Source: Stratiolaelaps scimitus (Eukaryota > Arthropoda > Arachnida > Mesostigmata > Laelapidae). From it: a DNA stretch of 64,000 nt. The stretch is from the NCBI GenBank assembly GCA_019614645.1, contig JABWDB010000030.1:1736001-1800000 (forward strand), given 5' to 3'. Position numbers and translations under genes: made by a program. Below, in pieces: positions 60,801-64,000 of the stretch (the stretch's first letter is position 1; every line of letters begins with the position of its first letter). Under the pieces are notes generated by a model. The model was not told the origin of the DNA. It worked only from the letters and a program-made list of their open reading frames with translations, and did no database searches.

Positions 60801-63432
60801 TTTTAGCTCCGGAGACTCATCTTCTCAGATTTGGAAGAAATAGTTGTGCATACGGGCACTGAGGGCGAGCCATCTCGGTGGGGTGCCCCAGAGATCGGTG
60901 CTGGGTCCCACTTTCTAAATCTAGCACATGAAGATGCTCTCGGGATGCCTTACTTGCCTGAAACGGTAGAATGAGCATACGCAAGTGATCTTGCGGTGAG
61001 GATCACCCCCAGAACGGAGAACGAGCTTGACGACAGGGCCAATGAAGGGCTGGCCATGACAGACGACTGGATGGAAGAACATTGCCTCCGAATTGCGTCG
61101 GAAAAGAACGAAGCCATCCATATGCCTGACAAGAATAAGGAGTGATTCTCAGGGTTGGAGGGAGAGTGCCATTGAGGGAATGAAGAAGTTTCTAGTTGTC
61201 ATCCTTGAAACGGGACCAACGGGCACTACCCATGTAGTATACGCCGCAGGCAAGGCTATGAAATGCGTCCTTAATAGTTCTCTTCCATGCCTAGTTCGTC
61301 ATCGCATCCGTGCTATAAAAGTCCCGATCTATCTGAGTCATCACCAACATATGAATTAACTCCTGGTATGCTGGCCTATCCGAAAACTTGTATCGACTCT
61401 TCAGGTCCTCCAGGAAGAGCGGCATGTTGCGTAGGAGATCTACGAGGGTGTGAATTTAGATATTCGCTACCTTGGCTTCTCATATTCTGTAGGTGTTGTG
61501 TTCCGTGAAAGATAGACCGGTAGTAGGCACTTGAAGCTGCGTACGTATCGGATAGGGCTCGAACATACGTGTGATTGGCTCGACGTTGCGAATCGACTCC
61601 CGCGGCGAAATTCCATAGCGCCTAGGTTGATCGTTGGTCTCCCGAATGTAACCGCGAGCCTTGTAAGTGCTTGCTGGACATGAAACTTACTCTCACCAAA
61701 AATCACTAAAAACACACCCATCGGCGTAAAGAGAGGTTTAACGTGTCTAGACGGAACTTGTACTCGAGACGGTAGATCACTCAAGAGAATCGAAAATAAG
61801 AAAGGGCTTCGGTTATCGCCCTGTACTACACGAGTTGTGTGGGCAAAAAGGTGGTAGCTGACTGACTACGTCGTCGACACTAACGGAAATGTCTTACAAT
61901 GTAGCTGTATCATGTTTATGAGACTCCACACTCTGCAAGCTTTGCCGGTAATCTGTCACGACACGTTGTGTTGAAAGCTGACTTGAAATCCACACATAAT
62001 GCATGTAGGACACAGCTCGATTTACCTAATACACGACACACTGACAAACTGCATATGAGTCTACATTATTAGAAAAGTTCGTTTAGTACATGCTAAGGCA
62101 CAATCTCCGACCCAGAAGCTATATGCTTTTTGATTTCTTAACTGATTTATTTTTAAGTCAATACCCCGCTTACTGATTCAATGCTCTCGATCGATCCATT
62201 GCAGGCTCGACGTCGCAACCAGGAAAGCTGCAGTTAGACAACAATGTCAAATACTTATCGTGTTATGATCATTCTGCTCGCAGACAGGCCATAGCTCTAC
62301 TGTCAGCTATAGAAGGGCCGTACAGGGGTGAGGATGACTGGGCGCAACGAGCTGTTGCAGCTCTTTTCCAGCTTGAGATGCGCAAAGTGATGGAATATCT
62401 TGAGATGCCCTCGAAAACAGGTGAACAATCGATTATTTTGGGAAGTTGCCTTGATGTTATTTGCTTTACGTACTCACCATTTCGGTATTAATGCCCAAAC
62501 ACGATGAGGGTTTTTGAAATACTGGTATCTTTACCTAAAAGCTGGTATCTTTACCCCATGTCTAAATAAATATCACTAATATATTCCTCGGTTTCAGCAA
62601 AAAGAACGTCTTTTGGGCAAACTTACACATGACGAGTTCTTGTGGAAGCTCTCTCGTGCTTCTTTGTTTTAACCCCATTGACAAGTGGTGACAAGCTGGT
62701 CACTACAGAGGTCTCAGCTCTGACAGATTGTGTGGTTTCCCATCCCCCTCCCGCTATGGTTCAAGATGTTCAAACAACATTGTTTGCTCGTGGTCAAATA
62801 AATAGTATAGTACTTTCATAAGATCGTGCATTGTTTGGGTGTGTGTTTGCAGATCAAGACTTAAACTCTGCGTTCGTTGCCCTTGCCATATCTGGATACA
62901 GCGAACAAAAGGTAAATACAACGTAGATCTGCCCACTACACTTCAATGCTGTTAAATTTTATTTTATTATTTATTGCAGGAATTACCTAACCGTATACTC
63001 AACGCGGTGTGTGTTACAAACTAGATGTCTAGATGAAAATTCAATTGAGGGCACATTACTAGCCTCACATTGCTCGGTGCGACACATATAACACTGCATC
63101 TAATACTACTGGGGCCTATATATATATATATTCATCTCAACTTGCAATTCTTTTCTTTCTGACCGGTTACGTTTACGTTGTATTACATTGTATTTATCCT
63201 ATTGTGACGTTTTGCCTTGTCTGGCACCCGATCGCAGTTGCTCCGTGACCTCTGTACAGGTTAAAGGTTTTTCAAGCTACTACCAACCCGGGTCCCTTAA
63301 ATTGATTCTTCCGGATCTTCATCCATACTCGGTAGCACCACAGAGCAGGATTCGTCCACGAGGGGACTCTCAGCATATATGAGCCCTCTTCAGTTTCTGC
63401 TATCGGTACTCTATGCCGATTCCTCAATTACT
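48774..63432 (+). CDS. MIOS: MIOS / Missing oocyte (GATOR2 subunit), 3' end outside the window
   Basis: Twelve exons with matching phases give about 616 residues; the family is about 870, so the C-terminal zinc-binding part lies beyond the window. MIOS works with WDR24, WDR59, SEH1L and SEC13 in GATOR2 at the lysosome, restraining GATOR1 and so promoting TORC1 activity. The product starts MNRIRPYYEVCWSPKDTSKF, in line with the family's 'KPDILW-P...RF' opening. WD-type blades follow: GTLLAVGCENGEVVLSGYG, RPCNDVRWHPRDLKLA, KLRVFDLREG, CIWDLRNLTQPMIT and KLRSFSWHPEAENRM. After the propeller come the 'RRRALKGFG' helix and the alpha-solenoid (AVAALFQLEMRKVMEYLEM, LNSAFVALAISGYSEQK), all in family order. 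Introns 3, 4 and 8 hold transposon relics. Identification is strong; exons 11-12 are tentative. Confidence 0.85.
49568..49749 (+). CDS. MIOS: MIOS exon 2
   Basis: Acceptor TATGTACAG; the first A completes AAA, then FLTANCEEIRLYEVVNLSPD to IRCIDWNPKPLHK. SRLSESTAAKL matches the family's 'RLSEDSAATL'. Donor AAAG|GTTGGT, phase 1. Confidence 0.88.
50179..50291 (+). CDS. MIOS: MIOS exon 3
   Basis: Acceptor TTCTGTACAG; encodes GTLLAVGCENGEVVLSGYG and ends NAKSSSHQ before CAG|GTATCG. Phase 1 to 0. Confidence 0.88.
50622..50863 (-). mobile_element. SINE insertion with 17-bp target-site duplication
   Basis: CGGAAACGTCTCTTCTT occurs perfectly at 50622-50638 and 50847-50863, flanking a 208-bp insert in MIOS intron 3. 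On the minus strand the insert begins with TGGGTTCAAATCCTGTCAGA, a tRNA B-box/T-arm, and ends in an A-run (TTTATTTTTTTTTT on plus). The perfect duplication implies a fairly recent retroposition. The 5' tRNA A-box is missing, so the copy is probably 5'-truncated. Confidence 0.85.
52306..52457 (+). CDS. MIOS: MIOS exon 4
   Basis: Acceptor TTGTCGTTTAG; encodes VRPCNDVRWHPRDLKLACAF and GECAVQVFDVEQLQR, a WD blade. Ends in phase 2 at TG|GTAATT. Confidence 0.87.
52535..54880 (-). mobile_element. decayed LINE with PHD-finger ORF1, antisense in MIOS intron 4
   Basis: Minus strand, 5' to 3'. At 54872-54642, CGKCAGPINEEFILCAGCKM then HLKYSG and WACVKCR form a PHD-type Cys/His pattern. At 54471-54208, KVEQSVLELDQDNQRNNVII and SSIPVTEGETED form the coiled coil and RRM-like part of LINE ORF1. 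Near 53560-53190 are RT relics, including CPQGSLQGPTLFSIVIYG at about 53290-53235. At 52966-52735, SLIMPKVLYCSVVLRPYE and ERVQNSF form the ORF2 C-terminal segment. Many stops and frameshifts; the endonuclease was not recognised. The 5' limit may extend to about 55.2 kb. Confidence 0.7.
55719..55956 (+). CDS. MIOS: MIOS exon 5
   Basis: Acceptor TTTCTCTTTTAG; encodes KPLVQFAHQEASQSVCFAPA, then GRKLRVFDLREG and YALTFDPYNPNRLASVGT, equal to the family's 'LAIFDLRN' and 'VDPYFHDRVAS' blocks. Donor ACG|GTATGC, phase 0. Confidence 0.9.
56686..57016 (+). CDS. MIOS: MIOS exon 6
   Basis: Acceptor TTTTTTTGTAG; encodes DSMCIWDLRNLTQPMITVRD, the blade LRWCPNRSNQL and a long Gln/His-rich insertion, ending VIRQLQ at C|GTATAC (phase 1). 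The open frame continues past the donor, but homology requires the splice. Confidence 0.88.
57203..57227. repeat. perfect 11-bp inverted repeat with 3-nt loop
   Basis: TAACATACATG-TTG-CATGTATGTTA in MIOS intron 6. A short, perfect hairpin with no obvious partner feature. Confidence 0.85.
57617..57885 (+). CDS. MIOS: MIOS exon 7
   Basis: Acceptor CCTTATTTCAG; completes CCG (Pro), then RGQLKLRSFSWHPEAENRML, ITLNWAPSSEIIWTHGKRL and RVRRRALKGFG. It ends in phase 0 at AAT|GTAAGT. Matches the last blade and the start of the helical region. Confidence 0.9.
58597..58747 (+). CDS. MIOS: MIOS exon 8
   Basis: Acceptor TTCTTCACTTAG; encodes ATNICLDASLVEDERSLLSL to MFHLLENIQ. Donor AGG|GTACGT in phase 1, immediately followed by a (CT)n microsatellite. 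Confidence 0.78.
58750..58780. repeat. (CT)n microsatellite right after the MIOS exon 8 donor
   Basis: TCTCTCTCTG(TCTC)n begins five bases into intron 8. Confidence 0.85.
58841..58906 (+). repeat. tRNA-like relic in MIOS intron 8
   Basis: A-box-like TAGCTTGAATGG (58846-58857), a hairpin CTCCGG...CCGGAG where an anticodon arm would be, and a B-box-like ACTTCGAGCCCC. The loop is too long and there is no acceptor stem, so a SINE or tRNA pseudogene is likelier than a tRNA. Confidence 0.4.
59373..61345 (+). mobile_element. decayed R1-like LINE in MIOS intron 8
   Basis: A gag-like ORF1 region reads DIGPTTTVVIRDVDPLF then CFNCQQLGHHAKDWKGAK, a CCHC knuckle with its last Cys changed to Trp. After a frameshift comes YRCGAIRHIT and a third Cys-containing block. 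RT region: RRPVTDQL..., RPICMLNGAVKVIENVIIT (about 60664-60720), then NLAHEDALGMPY, AYASDLAVRITPRTENELDD (YADD to YASD) and RANEGLAMTDDWMEEHCLRI. After the RT comes GTTHVVYAAGKAMKCVLNSS. Order and spacing fit R1-clade LINEs. Many stops and shifts; not functional. Confidence 0.72.
61360..62020 (-). mobile_element. antisense reverse-transcriptase remnant, second LINE type
   Basis: Minus-strand frames give CVDFKSAFNTTCRDRLPAKL (about 62010-61935), VVQGDNRSPFLFSILLSDLP (about 61840-61780), then after a shift SLYADGCVFSDF and KFHVQQALTRLAVTFGR. These are RT blocks A, B (QG-x-x-x-SP-x-LF) and C (YADD, here YADG). The motif style differs from the R1-like element beside it, so this is a separate, oppositely oriented insertion. 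Confidence 0.65.
62205..62420 (+). CDS. MIOS: MIOS exon 9
   Basis: Acceptor GATCCATTGCAG; encodes GSTSQPGKLQLDNNVKYLSC, then WAQRAVAALFQLEMRKVMEY, matching 'WERAAAVALFNLDIRRAIQIL' of the family. Phase 1 donor ACAG|GTGAAC. Confidence 0.87.
62853..62911 (+). CDS. MIOS: MIOS exon 10
   Basis: Acceptor GTGTGTTTGCAG; encodes DQDLNSAFVALAISGYSEQK, equal to the family's 'DLNLNVVAMALSGYTDEK'. Donor AAG|GTAAAT, phase 0. Confidence 0.88.
63238..63259 (+). CDS. MIOS: MIOS exon 11 (tentative 22-nt microexon)
   Basis: Acceptor CCCGATCGCAG; encodes LLRDLCT plus one base, then ACAG|GTTAAAG. LLRDLC corresponds to 'LWREMC' right after the preceding exon in the family. Reading on without splicing meets a stop at once, so a splice here is required if the exon is real. 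Confidence 0.5.
63374..63432 (+). CDS. MIOS: MIOS exon 12 (tentative)
   Basis: Acceptor GACTCTCAG; with phase 1 it gives AYMSPLQFLLSVLYADSSIT, aligned to 'NNPYLCVMFAFLTSET' of MIOS. The donor ACT|GTATAA is weak. Later exons are outside the window. Confidence 0.45.
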
Positions 63433-63444
63433 GTATAATATAAA

Positions 63445-63505
63445 TTTTCCGGGCTGACCCACAGTCAACATTTAACGTTCACGGTACTGCTTTCGGCAAT
63501 TACTG
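63445..63505 (+). repeat. dispersed repeat fragment, matches 39.95 kb
   Basis: GACCCACAGTCAACATTTAA and flanks align with 39953-40010, about 80% identical by eye. Probably a third partial copy of the family also seen at 29.45 kb. Confidence 0.6.
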
Positions 63506-64000
63506 GATGCCGATGTTTCATCCACGAGTTCTTCGTCTTCATCCATAGTACAGTGTCATCAGTGAGCTCCGTCAAAGTGAACTGGTTGTTCTCAATCTGT
63601 CTAGAATTCGCGAAGCAATTATATATGACACTTGACGTGTGGACCATTTATACCTTTGGAGCCATTTATAACGTAGTTCCTATTTTAGTGCCCGCTTATT
63701 GGTATTCGCTAAAATTTTAGATTGTACATTTTGATTAACAATCTTATAAACTGAGATTAAATATAAGTGTTGAATCTATCCCAACACTATTGGGAAGATA
63801 GTATTGGGTGTCGGGCAGAGTGCTCTGTGCAGCTGACAGAAAATCGAGTTTTAGTGATAATAATAGGAATGTGGATTTTTTTATTGAAATATAAATTCAT
63901 ATAAAGAGACCCAGAAAAATACCTGGATGGCAGGTATTAGCTCTGCGAGTAGTATGTTGGTTTGTTTTATTAGCGCAAGTGTTATTCATAAATTATAGAT
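63506..64000. other. end of window, probably MIOS intron
   Basis: No exon recognised. If the MIOS model is right this is intron before the remaining C-terminal exons. Confidence 0.4.

Noticed and set aside
1..64000. CRISPR array, bacterial operons or a viral genome
   Set aside because: No regularly spaced direct repeats, no prokaryotic gene layout and no viral gene set. The introns and retroelements indicate an animal genome.

Overview
This is a piece of an animal nuclear genome, most likely an arthropod. The genes are split by GT-AG introns, AATAAA signals and microsatellites are common, and the sequence is AT-rich. Transposon relics of BEL/Pao, mariner, R1-like and Jockey/CR1-like LINE type are spread throughout. 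A tiny secreted Gly/His-rich gene has the four-codon first exon typical of arthropod cuticle-type genes. A mite or other chelicerate is a guess only. There is no bacterial operon structure and no CRISPR array, and I see no novel multi-gene system.

Four real genes can be modelled. (1) Minus strand, 5.87-4.67 kb: an 85-residue secreted Gly/His-rich peptide in two exons, with a well-placed TATA box and initiator. (2) Plus strand, 12.1-23.1 kb: a five-exon SLC35G-like (EamA fold) membrane transporter of 450 residues whose exon phases all agree. (3) Plus strand, 37.9-39.3 kb: an intronless XK-related membrane protein of 467 residues, with a candidate NRF-1-type promoter motif upstream and a poly(A) signal downstream. 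(4) Plus strand, 48.8 kb to the window edge: the MIOS/Missing oocyte gene (GATOR2 subunit, TORC1 nutrient signalling). At least twelve exons are present, and the C-terminal part lies beyond the window.

The rest is introns and intergenic DNA filled with decayed mobile elements. SLC35G intron 1 holds a BEL/Pao polymerase relic and a LINE reverse-transcriptase (RT) relic. The 27.5-32 kb interval is a graveyard of LINE pieces plus a mariner relic. The best-preserved element is a LINE at 45.3-47.3 kb with a long intact RT reading frame. Relics of the same family lie inverted just upstream of it and again at 35.7 kb. MIOS introns carry a SINE with a perfect 17-bp target-site duplication (intron 3), an antisense LINE with a PHD-finger ORF1 (intron 4), and an R1-like LINE next to an antisense RT relic (intron 8).

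The four genes are functionally independent of each other, as expected in a eukaryote. All splice models come from reading the sequence and matching phases and family motifs from memory. No alignment or transcript data were used.
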